Under the pieces are notes generated by a model. It was not told the origin of the DNA. It ran no database searches and saw only the letters and a list, made by a program, of their open reading frames with translations. This document shows, one piece after another, positions 1 through 7,695 of a stretch of 27,597 nucleotides of DNA (positions within the stretch are counted from its first letter, which is position 1; each line of letters starts with the position of its first letter). The position numbers and the translations under genes were made by a program. This stretch comes from Candidatus Zipacnadia bacterium (GTDB taxonomy: Bacteria; Armatimonadota; Zipacnadia; Zipacnadales; Zipacnadaceae), in contig JALGTI010000033.1 of NCBI GenBank assembly GCA_029821455.1, positions 1-27,597 of the forward strand, written 5' to 3'.

Positions 1-57
1 AACCGCGTGCTTTACGATATTACTTCCAAACCTCCAGCCACTATCGAGTGGGAATAA
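1..57 (+). CDS. guaA: GMP synthase (glutamine-hydrolysing), C-terminal end only
   Basis: Only the last 18 codons are inside the window, ending in TAA at 55-57. They read NRVLYDITSKPPATIEWE, which matches the strongly conserved C-terminus of GMP synthase, where the KPPATIEWE tail belongs to the dimerisation/XMP-binding domain. GuaA makes GMP from XMP with glutamine and ATP. The stop overlaps the next start (TAATG), so guaA and the following hpt were translationally coupled. A purine biosynthesis gene next to a purine salvage gene makes biological sense. The rest of the gene lies upstream of the window. Confidence 0.85.
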   Translation, partial: NRVLYDITSKPPATIEWE

Positions 58-519
58 TGCCGTGCGATGAGACTGAGGTTGGAGAGGTTCTGCTGAGCGC
101 TGAGCAGATTGCAGAGGGCGTGCGGGAGGTGGCGGCGCAGATCAACCGCGACTATGAGGGGCGCGAGGTGGTGTTGGTGGGAGTGCTGACGGGCGCGGTG
201 GTGTTTCTCAGCGACCTGATGCGACAGCTTGAGATGCCCCTTCGCGTGGATTTCGTGGCGCTGGCCAGCTACGGGGACCACACTGTATCTAGCGGTGAAG
301 CGCGCCTAGTCAATGGAGCTGCTCAGGCAACGTGGCGCAGCCTCGGTAAAGACCGTGTGCTTGCTGGACAAGCCTGCCCGCCGCGAGGTGGAGGTCACGC
401 CTGACTACTGCGCATTCGAAATCCCGGATGCGTTTGTAGTTGGCTATGGACTGGACTATGCCCAGAAGTATCGCAACCTTCCATATATAGCAGTACTGAG
501 GCCAGAGGGCGATCGTTGA
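57..519 (+). pseudogene. hpt: Hypoxanthine phosphoribosyltransferase, internal deletion plus frameshift
   Basis: Two reading frames together spell an HPRT (purine salvage, hypoxanthine/guanine + PRPP to IMP/GMP). The first frame starts at ATG 57, overlapping the guaA stop, and matches the N-terminal half through the VDFVALASYGDHTVSSGEAR segment (about 250-306). The second frame, from about 313, matches the C-terminal half: LLDKPARREVEV, then FVVGYGLDYAQKYRNLPYIAV. Compared with Bacillus Hpt, about 28 residues between them are missing. They include the PRPP-binding loop (the EDIIDTGLT type) that every active HPRT needs. The net loss is about 83 bases and shifts the frame, so the first frame runs on to a stop at 402-404. 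As sequenced the product cannot be active. It is either a true pseudogene or a collapsed assembly. Confidence 0.8.
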
Positions 520-555
520 GCGTAGAAACACTGAAAAGGGGAGCAATCGTGCACC

Positions 556-1860
556 ATGGCTAATGTCTATACTCGGCCCAAGGACAAGACGAATATGTTA
601 GAGCTAGCCGACCTGCAGGATAAGACAGTTGAGGAGCTGCGCCACATAGCCGGGGAGTTGGAGGTGCCCGGCTTTTCAGGGCTGCGCAAGCAGGATCTGT
701 GTATGAAGATACTGATGGCTCAGAGTGAGCAGAATGGCCACAGCTATCGGTACGGTATTCTGGAGGTAACCGGCGACGGGCGGGGCTATATGCGGGTGAA
801 CGGCTATACACCGGACCCGCAGAATGATGTCTATGTGGCCGACACGCAGATTCGGCGGTTCGGGCTACGCACCGGTGATCTGGTCAGCGGGCCGGTCCGC
901 CCGCCCAAAGACACCGAGCGATACTGGTCGCTGCTGCGGGTCCAAACCATCAACGGCCACGTGCCCGAGGAGGCACGGAAGCGCCCACACTTCGAGGACC
1001 TGACGCCCATATACGCCAATGAGCGCCTGCATATGGAAACAGATACCCCCCATAATATCACAGGCCGGCTGCTGGATATTATCACGCCGGTCGGGCGCGG
1101 ACAGCGTGGCCTGATCGTCGCGCCACCCAAGGCTGGCAAGACCACCATCATCAAGCAGATTGCCAATAGCCTCGTCGCAAACTACAACGACTTGCGCCTG
1201 ATGGTGCTGCTAGTTGATGAGCGCCCTGAGGAGGTCACCGATATTGCCCGCTCGGTGGACGGAGAGGTGATCTCTTCGACGTTCGATGAGATGCCGGAGA
1301 ATCATATGCGGGTTGCGGAACTGCTGCTAGCACGGGCCAAGCGGCTGGTGGAGATGGGCGAGGATGTGGTAGTGCTGATGGACTCGATTACGCGACTATC
1401 TCGAGCCAGCAACCTGACCGTTGATCCCAGCGGTCGCACCCTGTCCGGCGGCCTGGATCCCACCGCCCTGTACCGCCCCAAGCGGTTCCTGGGCGCTGCT
1501 CGCAATATCGAAGACGGCGGTAGCCTCACCATCCTGGCCACCATCCTGGTCGAGACCGGCAGCCGGATGGATGATATGATCTTTGAGGAGTTCAAGGCCA
1601 CTGGTAACCTCGACCTGGTGTTATCACGCGAGTTGGCCGACCGTGGTATCTTCCCGGCCGTGGATATTGCGCGCTCCAGCACTCGCCATCAGGAACTGCT
1701 GTTCGACGACGAGGAAATGCAAAGCATCTGGCAGCTTCGCAACGCTCTGCACGCGATGGACACCGTGGATGCGACCGAGACGCTGCTGTCAGGGCTGCGC
1801 AAGACCAAGAGCAACCAGGAGTTCCTGGCGATGGCGGCCACCGCTTTCCGCAGGCAGTAG
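556..1860 (+). CDS. rho: Transcription termination factor Rho
   Basis: Rho is the hexameric RNA-dependent ATPase that ends transcription at Rho-dependent sites. The 434 aa length is normal for the family. Visible parts are the N-terminal helical Rho_N domain (about 14-55), the RNA-binding cold-shock-like domain with GDGRGYMR (73-80), Walker A APPKAGKTT (189-197), Walker B VVVLMD (271-276), and the R/Q-loop region SGGLDPTALYRPKRF (297-311). No acidic or basic N-terminal insertion is present, unlike many actinobacterial Rho proteins. The ATG at 556 lies 36 bases after the hpt remnant, with a purine-rich GGGGAG about 10 bases upstream. The residues needed for ATP hydrolysis and RNA translocation look intact. 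Confidence 0.97.
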   Translation: MANVYTRPKDKTNMLELADLQDKTVEELRHIAGELEVPGFSGLRKQDLCMKILMAQSEQNGHSYRYGILEVTGDGRGYMRVNGYTPDPQNDVYVADTQIRRFGLRTGDLVSGPVRPPKDTERYWSLLRVQTINGHVPEEARKRPHFEDLTPIYANERLHMETDTPHNITGRLLDIITPVGRGQRGLIVAPPKAGKTTIIKQIANSLVANYNDLRLMVLLVDERPEEVTDIARSVDGEVISSTFDEMPENHMRVAELLLARAKRLVEMGEDVVVLMDSITRLSRASNLTVDPSGRTLSGGLDPTALYRPKRFLGAARNIEDGGSLTILATILVETGSRMDDMIFEEFKATGNLDLVLSRELADRGIFPAVDIARSSTRHQELLFDDEEMQSIWQLRNALHAMDTVDATETLLSGLRKTKSNQEFLAMAATAFRRQ

Positions 1861-1862
1861 AG

Positions 1863-1895
1863 CCCTCAGCGCCGGGCGGCCGGCGCCGCTCAGGG
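1863..1895 (+). other. GC-rich imperfect stem-loop after rho
   Basis: CCCT-c-AGCG (1863-1871) pairs with CGCT-c-AGGG (1887-1895) around a GC-rich loop. The stem has a single C-C mismatch in the middle and begins three bases after the rho stop. No T-run follows, so it is not a classical intrinsic terminator. It could slow polymerase or protect the rho mRNA 3' end. Confidence 0.3.
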
Positions 1896-1934
1896 AACAG
1901 CGAGGGCCCCTGGCGTGTTCTAGTAGCTGACATT

Positions 1935-3101
1935 ATGCGGGTTGCGATCTTCACGAACACGTACTTCCCCACCGTCAACGGCGTGGCCCACTGCGTCAAC
2001 TCGTATGCCGAGGGCCTTCGACTACGTGGCCATGAGGCCGTCATCTTTGCCCCTGCTCCCGAGGACTGGGACAAGAGCAGCGACCCCGACAACGTGCTGC
2101 GCTTTCCCTCGGTGCCGCTGCCCGTGGATTGGGACTACCCCATTGCGATGCCCTTCTCACGGCCAGTCGCCAAGATACTGCGCCGCACCAGGTTTGACGT
2201 AGTGCATACCCAGCACCCCGTCTGGGTCGGCTCCTGGGGGCAGGTCTACGCCCGCTGGGCCAATATTCCGCTGGTCACGACAGTACACACCGAGTACGAA
2301 CTGTTCTCCCACCTGGTTCCATTGCCCGAAAGCCTGGTGGATAGCTACCTCAAGACGCGCGTGACCAACTACTGCAACAAGTGCGACGTGGTCACCTGCG
2401 CGGTCGCCAGTATGCGCCAGCGGCTCATGGAACGCGACGTAACAACACCGGTGGAAATCCTGCCGAACCCGACGGAGCTACGGCAATTCGAGAGCGCTGA
2501 TGGGACTGCGGTACGCCAGCGCCACGGCATCGGCCCCACTGATCCTGTCATTGGCTATGTAGGGCGCCTGTCCGCCGAAAAGAACCTCGGGTTCCTGTGC
2601 AAGGCTGTCGCTCCTGTTCTGAAGGCGGTGCCAGATAGCTGGTTCGTAGTGGTAGGCAGTGGAACGGAAGCAGGCAGCCTCGAGCGCTTGGTGGAAGAAC
2701 TAGGCATCGCCGACCACAGCATCTTTGTGGGCCATGTCGAACACGATGAGGTGCCTCCCTATCAGGCGGCTCTTGACATCTTCGTCACTGCTAGCCTCAG
2801 CGAGACCCAGCCGCTGTCATACACGGAGGCTATGGCGTGCAGCAAGCCGCTGGTCGCCCTGCGGGCCCCGGGCGCCGAGGATATGATCCAACACGCTGAG
2901 ACCGGCCTGCTGGTTAGCCCTGAAGAGGGTACGGAGGCAATGGCAGGGGCAATCATGGAACTGCTACACGACAAAGGCATGAGGGAGCGCCTGGGTCGCA
3001 ATGCCCACGAATGGGTTCAGCAATTTGATGCCCAGCACGTCAGCAAGCGACTGTTGGAGATTTACGCTATGGCCATCCAGCGCTTCGATACGGACGACTA
3101 G
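1935..3101 (+). CDS. GT4-family glycosyltransferase
   Basis: This is a retaining GT-B glycosyltransferase of family GT4, 388 aa, likely cytoplasmic or peripheral at the membrane. The N-terminal acceptor domain begins TNTYFPTVNGVA (8-18), the pattern of diacylglycerol glucosyltransferases and PimB/MgtA-type mannosyltransferases. It also has the HTEYE loop (118-122). The C-terminal nucleotide-sugar domain has YVGRLSAEKN (208-217), VVGSGTE (239-245), and the GT4 E-x7-E signature at E290 and E298. It starts 74 bases after rho. Membrane glycolipid synthesis is plausible, but donor and acceptor cannot be read from sequence. The GT4 assignment is secure, the substrate is not. Confidence 0.88.
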   Translation: MRVAIFTNTYFPTVNGVAHCVNSYAEGLRLRGHEAVIFAPAPEDWDKSSDPDNVLRFPSVPLPVDWDYPIAMPFSRPVAKILRRTRFDVVHTQHPVWVGSWGQVYARWANIPLVTTVHTEYELFSHLVPLPESLVDSYLKTRVTNYCNKCDVVTCAVASMRQRLMERDVTTPVEILPNPTELRQFESADGTAVRQRHGIGPTDPVIGYVGRLSAEKNLGFLCKAVAPVLKAVPDSWFVVVGSGTEAGSLERLVEELGIADHSIFVGHVEHDEVPPYQAALDIFVTASLSETQPLSYTEAMACSKPLVALRAPGAEDMIQHAETGLLVSPEEGTEAMAGAIMELLHDKGMRERLGRNAHEWVQQFDAQHVSKRLLEIYAMAIQRFDTDD

Positions 3102-3142
3102 TCACGCGGCCGACCTTGGCTGATAGCATTGTCATCTTTCAC

Positions 3143-3173
3143 GACCGCAGGCGACACGCCTGCGCCACGCGAG
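3143..3173 (+). repeat. Intergenic palindromic repeat, family A copy 1
   Basis: A 31-base unit with a perfect 7-bp stem, GCAGGCG (3147-3153) and CGCCTGC (3157-3163), loop ACA, then the tail GCCACGCGAG. A second copy lies at 26822-26852 with 27 of 31 bases identical. One stem position differs by a compensated change (A-T here, G-C there). Confidence 0.75.
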
Positions 3174-3184
3174 AGCCCGATACT

Positions 3185-3577
3185 TCACACCAGCACATAC
3201 TTACCCCTGGCCGTAGCGTAAATGCTGCCATCTTCCCCCACCAGTTCTGCTTCAGCGGCGACCAGCTTGCGCTTGCGGGAGGCAATCCGCCCCCGTGCCT
3301 GCGTCGGCACCTTCACGGGCAAAGGCTTGCGGAGACGTACGCTCATTTCAGCCGTCACCGCCTCGCCCTCGGTCCTAATCACCCGCCAGGTCATAATCTC
3401 ATCCAGCACCGTCGCCACAATTCCGCCGTGCACGATATCGTGCCAACCCTGGTGCTCCTGCAGCGGCACGAAATCCACCACAAGGTCCTCACCCTCAAAG
3501 CGAAAGTCCGATAGCCTCAGACCAATCGGGTTGTCTTTCCCGCAGGCGAAACAATAGTCATCATAAGCGACTTCCAT
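3185..3577 (-). CDS. PaaI-type hotdog-fold thioesterase
   Basis: A 130-residue single hotdog domain of the PaaI/acyl-CoA thioesterase superfamily. It starts with a DYCFACGKDNPIGLRL segment typical of this group, followed by the hotdog helix motif HGGIVATVLDEIM, where the HGG and the Asp/Glu are the usual active-site elements, and ends in a beta sheet (AEMSVRLRKPLPV). It probably hydrolyses a small acyl-CoA, substrate unknown. An ATG at 3577 has GAGAGG ten bases upstream and is preferred. An in-frame ATG at 3595 would add six residues but lacks a ribosome site. It is the only minus-strand gene in this part and stands alone, convergent with the glycosyltransferase. Confidence 0.8.
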   Translation of the reverse strand: MEVAYDDYCFACGKDNPIGLRLSDFRFEGEDLVVDFVPLQEHQGWHDIVHGGIVATVLDEIMTWRVIRTEGEAVTAEMSVRLRKPLPVKVPTQARGRIASRKRKLVAAEAELVGEDGSIYATARGKYVLV

Positions 3578-3703
3578 AGCTGCCAAGCCTCTCATATGCT
3601 GGTGTCACTATCTTTCGTCTGGCCTACCTGAATACCTGCTCTGAAGGGAAGAGGAGAGCGGGAGACGAAATGGACTATCGAGTATATTGGGAGGAAGAAC
3701 GCG

Positions 3704-4210
3704 ATGGCTGACACAGCGATAACCGAAGACGTCTACATCAGACCGGCTAGGCTCGAGGATACCGAGTGCATTGCTGACATTGCAGAAGCCGCCTGGGAGT
3801 CTCTAATGGAGCCGTACCGTGATACTATGGGCCCTGATTTGTTCCAGCGCCGGATAGGCAACTGGCGAGTAAGGAAGAGAAGGCAAGTCACTGGGTATCT
3901 GGAGCAGCACCCGGATTGGGTGATTGTGGCGGAGTTGGATAGCCAGGTTGTTGGCTTCGCCACTTACTCACTCAACAAGGAGACACAAATAGGCGAGATC
4001 GGCAACAACGCCGTGCTGCCGGAGTATCAGGGTCACAGCATTGCGGGGCGGATGTACGAGGTAATACTTGAGCGCTTCGAGGAAGCAGGAATGGTGTGGG
4101 CGTGCGTTGGTACGTGGCTTGACGAGGGCCATGCGCGTGCTCGGCGTGCCTATGAAAAGGCCGGCTTCGAGCAGGTTATCAGGCACGTTGAGTACTTCAA
4201 GAAGCTCTGA
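3704..4210 (+). CDS. GNAT-family N-acetyltransferase
   Basis: A 168 aa protein with the GCN5-related acetyltransferase fold. The N-terminal strand is YIRPARLEDTECI (11-23). The acetyl-CoA pyrophosphate-binding loop is Q109-G-H-S-I-A114, following NNAVLPEYQ, and the C-terminal ARRAYEKAGFEQV (145-157) is the usual GNAT ending. It is a cytosolic enzyme that transfers acetyl from acetyl-CoA to an amine, substrate unknown. A strong GGGAGGAAGAA site precedes the ATG. The gene is divergent from the thioesterase, sharing a 126-base gap. Confidence 0.88.
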   Translation: MADTAITEDVYIRPARLEDTECIADIAEAAWESLMEPYRDTMGPDLFQRRIGNWRVRKRRQVTGYLEQHPDWVIVAELDSQVVGFATYSLNKETQIGEIGNNAVLPEYQGHSIAGRMYEVILERFEEAGMVWACVGTWLDEGHARARRAYEKAGFEQVIRHVEYFKKL

Positions 4211-4225
4211 GAACCTACCCCCTAG

Positions 4226-4273
4226 CCCCCTCCCTGAAGGGCTATGCTTTACCCACATCTTGGTGGGAGGGGG
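4226..4273. repeat. Inverted repeat, CCCCCTCCC / GGGAGGGGG
   Basis: A perfect 9-bp inverted repeat (4226-4234 and 4265-4273) lies in the gap between the acetyltransferase and the alcohol dehydrogenase. The left arm sits in the sequence CCTAGCCCCCTCCC. It looks like a solitary insertion of an intergenic palindrome. No T-run follows, so it is not an obvious terminator. Confidence 0.5.
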
Positions 4274-4307
4274 TGAGGCTCTGGCCACGCGTAGGAGGGG
4301 ATAGGCC

Positions 4308-5429
4308 ATGCAATTCACGCTGGTTGGAATGCCGAAGGTGATCTTCGGGCCGGGCAGGCGGATGAGCGTCGGTGAGGAGGCAGCAGTGCTTGGTCACAGG
4401 GCGCTGCTAGTCAGCGGGACCGGCTCAGTGCAAAGAGCAGGGCACCTCCGGGAGCTGACGGTGCGTCTGGCAGAGAATGGTGTTGAGGTAGAATTGTTCA
4501 GCGGCGTCCAGCCAGAGCCTACAGTAGATGCCGTTGAAGCAGGGCGGCAGGTGTTGGCGCAAAGCGGCTGCGACCTGGTCATCGGCCTGGGCGGGGGCAG
4601 TGTGATGGATGTTGCAAAGGCTATCGGCGGCCTGGCAGGGACGGCCGACCCGGTCGCGGAGTTCGTGGCCGGCCCTGAAGTGAAAACTACCGGGCTGCCG
4701 ATCATCTGCCTGCCGACGACCTCCGGCACCGGTGCTGAGGTCACCCGCAACTCAGTGCTCACCAACCCCGACGGCCAGGTCAAGGCCAGCGTTCGCGGCG
4801 ATAGCCTCACCCCCACCGTGGCCATCGTTGACCCTGAACTCACGCTCTCACTCCCACCTGAGCCTACTGCCGCCAGCGGTCTAGATGCGCTCACTCAGGC
4901 GCTGGAAGCCTTTGTCTCGCGCAACAGCAGCATCGTTACCGACTGTCTGGCTCTCAAGGCGTTGGAGGCCATTTCCGCCGGCCTGCAGCGTGCGTGGGAA
5001 AACGGCGACGACTTGGAGGCGCGGGCGCAGATGAGCCTGGGCAGCCTGCTGGCAGGTATGGCGCTGGCCAGCGCCCGTCTGGGACTTGTGCACGGGATGG
5101 CGCATCCCCTGGGCCTGCTGTACCACCTGGCGCATGGGTGGGTGTGCGCGACGCTGCTGCCCCACGTCGTGCGCTTCAATATCCCCGCTGCCGCAGACAA
5201 GTATGCCTTCGCCGCTGAGGCGACCAAGGTGGGGGAGAGCGCCGAAGACCTGCTGGAATGGCTTGAGGGACTGTGTGGAAAGCTTGGGGCGCCCATGAGA
5301 ATTGAGGGCTTGAACGAAAACGACTTTGATTATATTGTGAAGCAAACGCTCGGCTCAGGTTCCACGCGGGCGAACCCGCGCGAGGCAACCGAGACCGATG
5401 TGATAGCTATCCTCCGGAGCTTGATGTGA
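4308..5429 (+). CDS. Iron-type (group III) alcohol dehydrogenase
   Basis: A 373 aa cytosolic NAD(P)-dependent dehydrogenase of the Fe-ADH family (FucO, DhaT, maleylacetate reductase relatives). It has the Rossmann-like N-terminal domain with GLGGGSVMDVAKA (93-105) and the TTSGTGAEVTRNSV segment (137-150), then the all-helical metal domain. By alignment to FucO (D196, H200, H263, H277) the metal ligands are D193, H262 and H276, but the second position is Q197 instead of His (codon CAG at 4896-4898). A three-ligand site like that of glycerol dehydrogenase may still bind metal, or metal preference may have changed. Substrate unknown. GGAGGGGA about 6 bases upstream sets the ATG. Its stop lies 80 bases before the next start. 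Confidence 0.9.
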   Translation: MQFTLVGMPKVIFGPGRRMSVGEEAAVLGHRALLVSGTGSVQRAGHLRELTVRLAENGVEVELFSGVQPEPTVDAVEAGRQVLAQSGCDLVIGLGGGSVMDVAKAIGGLAGTADPVAEFVAGPEVKTTGLPIICLPTTSGTGAEVTRNSVLTNPDGQVKASVRGDSLTPTVAIVDPELTLSLPPEPTAASGLDALTQALEAFVSRNSSIVTDCLALKALEAISAGLQRAWENGDDLEARAQMSLGSLLAGMALASARLGLVHGMAHPLGLLYHLAHGWVCATLLPHVVRFNIPAAADKYAFAAEATKVGESAEDLLEWLEGLCGKLGAPMRIEGLNENDFDYIVKQTLGSGSTRANPREATETDVIAILRSLM

Positions 5430-5509
5430 GCGAGGGCCAGTGGTCAGGGAAGCAGATGGAACCTCCCTGGTACCTTGTGTGTTGTTCACATCGAGGAGGT
5501 AAGAGGGCA

Positions 5510-6385
5510 ATGCTTAAGCTGAATGCTCCGGGCTGGGTCGTTTTAGCCTCAGTTTTACTCAGTTTTGCTTGTCTTATCAATGGGTGTACTCCAAACGGCG
5601 TAGCGGTAAGCGCTGCCACTGGCTCTGCTCAAAGCCAGCCTGCTACGGAGCAGAGCGATCTGAAGCTGACCATCCTTTATGATAACAATCCGTATACCAA
5701 GGGGCTGGAGACCAGGTGGGGTTTTTCGTGCCTGGTCAGAGGCCCAGAGAAGACGATCATATTTGATGTCGGCGGCGATGGCTCTATCTTGCTCAGCAAT
5801 ATGGCGAAGCTCGGAATCGATCCGAAGGTGGTGGATGCTGTCGTCCTATCTCACATCCACCAGGACCACATCGGTGGCTTGGCCGCCTTCCTGCAACGGA
5901 ACAACAAAGTTACGGTCTATATGCCGAAGTCGCTACCGCAAAGTGTCAAGGACATCGTTACCGGGGCCGGCGCCAGGCTAGTCGAAGTACACGAGCCGCT
6001 GAGGATTTGCCCCAATGTCTACTCTACCGGCGAACTAGGCAGTTGGATAAAAGAGCAGTCATTGGTGATCAAAACAGTCCGGGGGCCGGTAGTTGTCACC
6101 GGCTGTGCTCACCCGGGGATTGTAAATACAGTCAAGAAGGCTAAGCAGATGGTACAAAGGGACGTGTATCTGGCAGTGGGAGGGTTTCACCTGTGCTGGA
6201 CGAACGCCTGGCAGATCAGACGGATTATCCAGGGACTGCAGGCAGAGGCCGTCCAGAAAGCCGCACCGTGCCACTGCTCAGGAGACCTGGCCAGGGACCT
6301 GTTCAAGCAGGCATACAAGGAGAACTTCATCCTGGCGGGGACTGGCAAGACCATAACCATCCCGGGTGCTTTTGCCGGGCCCTGA
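5510..6385 (+). CDS. Metallo-beta-lactamase-fold hydrolase, predicted lipoprotein
   Basis: An MBL-fold protein of the MJ0301/COG1237 type (named after an archaeal enzyme linked to methanopterin synthesis; in bacteria mostly uncharacterised). The metal motif HIHQDH is at 115-120, GCAHPG at 198-203 supplies a further His, and GGFH at 224-227 the last. The ATG at 5510 follows GAGGAGGT by nine bases. The first 26 residues form a lipoprotein-like signal (GWVVLASVLLSFACLINGC), with Cys26 as the likely lipidated residue, though Asn at -2 is unusual. An upstream in-frame GTG at 5426 overlaps the ADH stop but would put 28 residues before the signal, so it is rejected. It is probably anchored outside the cytoplasmic membrane, which is uncommon for this family. 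Confidence 0.82.
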   Translation: MLKLNAPGWVVLASVLLSFACLINGCTPNGVAVSAATGSAQSQPATEQSDLKLTILYDNNPYTKGLETRWGFSCLVRGPEKTIIFDVGGDGSILLSNMAKLGIDPKVVDAVVLSHIHQDHIGGLAAFLQRNNKVTVYMPKSLPQSVKDIVTGAGARLVEVHEPLRICPNVYSTGELGSWIKEQSLVIKTVRGPVVVTGCAHPGIVNTVKKAKQMVQRDVYLAVGGFHLCWTNAWQIRRIIQGLQAEAVQKAAPCHCSGDLARDLFKQAYKENFILAGTGKTITIPGAFAGP

Positions 6386-6422
6386 AGTGCCGGGTTAGTC
6401 TGGCTCCAGATCGGCTAGCCAA

Positions 6423-7091
6423 ATGGGGATCGGGGGCAACTTGGCAAAAATGTTCGGCGGCGGCTTCGCGATGGGCTGGGGGCCTTGTCTGGCTATTACT
6501 GCCCCCTTACTTTTGCCCTATATAGGGGCTACCCAAGCAAAATGGCTGGCTGGTTTGAGAATTGGGGCAATGTTCTCCCTGGGTCGCTTGTTAGCGGTCG
6601 CGTTCCTGGCGGCCCTGGCTACCTTCATCTTTGGCACCCTCAATCGCTTCTTCCCGCCCCATATCTCTGGCTATCTTTATCTGGCGATCGCCGCCTTCAT
6701 CTTGACTATTGGCGTGCTTATTATTCTGAACAAAGGCTTGAGGGTCCCGCTGGGCAAGAGTCACTGGGCCGGGGCGCTCAACTGGGATACGAAGAGTATG
6801 CTAGTCGTGGGGTTCCTGATTGGGATTTCGCCCTGTGCGCCACTTGTAAGTGTGCTGACTTATATCGCCTGTGTAGCAGAAAACAAGGCCCTCCTGGGGG
6901 CCCTGTATGGTGCGGTTTTCGGGCTGGGCACCGCCGTGGCCCCGGTCGTGCTTTGTACCCTGATGGGTGCCATACCTGAAAAGATATTCCGTGGTGAAAA
7001 GAGCCGCCGAGGTTTTCAGCTTGCTTGCGGAGCGGTGCTTATTCTTTTTGGGCTTGACCTCATCTATTATGTCTGGCATTTGCTCCGCTAA
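6423..7091 (+). CDS. CcdA/DsbD-like transmembrane protein (TauE/DsbD_2 group)
   Basis: A 222 aa membrane protein with about six predicted helices (roughly 15-35, 44-68, 84-103, 126-150, 155-180, 198-220). Two Gly/Ser-Pro-Cys motifs sit in equivalent halves: WGPC (C22) and ISPC (C138). Paired cysteines in helices 1 and 4 are the hallmark of CcdA and the DsbD core, which carry electrons from cytoplasmic thioredoxin across the membrane to extracytoplasmic thiols. Proteins of this group are often labelled sulfite exporter TauE/SafE-like. It follows the MBL lipoprotein by 37 bases, with only a weak ribosome site, suggesting one transcript. Its redox partner is not in the window. Confidence 0.75.
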   Translation: MGIGGNLAKMFGGGFAMGWGPCLAITAPLLLPYIGATQAKWLAGLRIGAMFSLGRLLAVAFLAALATFIFGTLNRFFPPHISGYLYLAIAAFILTIGVLIILNKGLRVPLGKSHWAGALNWDTKSMLVVGFLIGISPCAPLVSVLTYIACVAENKALLGALYGAVFGLGTAVAPVVLCTLMGAIPEKIFRGEKSRRGFQLACGAVLILFGLDLIYYVWHLLR

Positions 7092-7116
7092 AGTGCCTTG
7101 CGGATGAAAGCGGTCA

Positions 7117-7308
7117 ATGGCCACAGATAATCACCCCGATAAGACAGCTTCTTGCGCAGCGCCGGCTGCTCCGGTGCGCAATATCTGGGCCCTGAGTGCT
7201 GTCAGCCTGCTGACCGATGTCCACAGTGGGACCATCCTGGCCCTGCCTAAGAGCTTGAGAGGCCTGAGCAGCGTTAGATGTATTTCAGGCGAAAAGGAGG
7301 ACTGGTAA
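7117..7308 (+). pseudogene. Remnant of an MFS transporter (first helix only)
   Basis: The frame encodes a short hydrophilic N-terminus, then NIWALSAVSLLTDVHSGTIL, which resembles the first transmembrane helix and the following motif (N-W-LG-VS-x2-TD-x-SSEM) of a common major facilitator subfamily. After ILALP the similarity stops, and only about 20 unrelated residues follow before TAA at 7306-7308. About 350-400 residues of a normal transporter are absent. The stop overlaps the cupin start (TAATG), so the scar still couples to that gene. Family assignment rests on one motif and is moderate. Confidence 0.45.
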
Positions 7309-7643
7309 TGCAAGTAGTCAATGAGCACGACCTGGAGTTCCGACACGGTGACTGGGGGCCGAAATACCTGTTCCGAGGCCCGCGCTATGAGTGGGGCGTG
7401 ATTGTCTTCCATCCTGGCCAGGAGTTGGGCGCCCACAAGCACACACAGGTGGAGGAAACCTTCTACTTCGAGCAGGGCGCGCCGCTAATGGTGGTGGACG
7501 GTCAGGAGCACCGCGTGCGGGAAGGCGATGCCTTCAAGCTCGACCCCGGCGAGGCCCACAATATCATCAACGACAGCGATGGCGATGTCCGCATCATCTT
7601 CATCAAGTACCCGTACCTGCCGGATGATAAGATGCAGGCATGA
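7308..7643 (+). CDS. Cupin-domain protein
   Basis: A 111 aa single-domain beta-barrel of the cupin superfamily. Cupin motif 1 reads HPGQELGAHKHTQVEETFYF, with likely metal ligands H43, H45 and E49/E50. Motif 2 reads DAFKLDPGEAHNI, with H84. A complete His-His-Glu-His set implies a metal-binding site. Single-domain cupins include isomerases, dioxygenases and sensors, so the reaction cannot be named. The ATG at 7308 follows AAAAGGAGG by seven bases and overlaps the stop of the MFS remnant. An upstream ATG at 7278 is in frame but lacks a ribosome site. The gene ends convergent with thiL. Confidence 0.85.
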   Translation: MQVVNEHDLEFRHGDWGPKYLFRGPRYEWGVIVFHPGQELGAHKHTQVEETFYFEQGAPLMVVDGQEHRVREGDAFKLDPGEAHNIINDSDGDVRIIFIKYPYLPDDKMQA

Positions 7644-7695
7644 TGCTGATGCCGGCCAATGACGTGTTCCGTCACGCCAGCAGAGGTTACCAGCC

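Noticed and set aside
1592..2092. Minus-strand open frame of about 166 codons across the rho end and glycosyltransferase start
   Set aside because: It is antisense to two well-conserved genes and has low-complexity Arg/Ser/Pro composition; a shadow frame.
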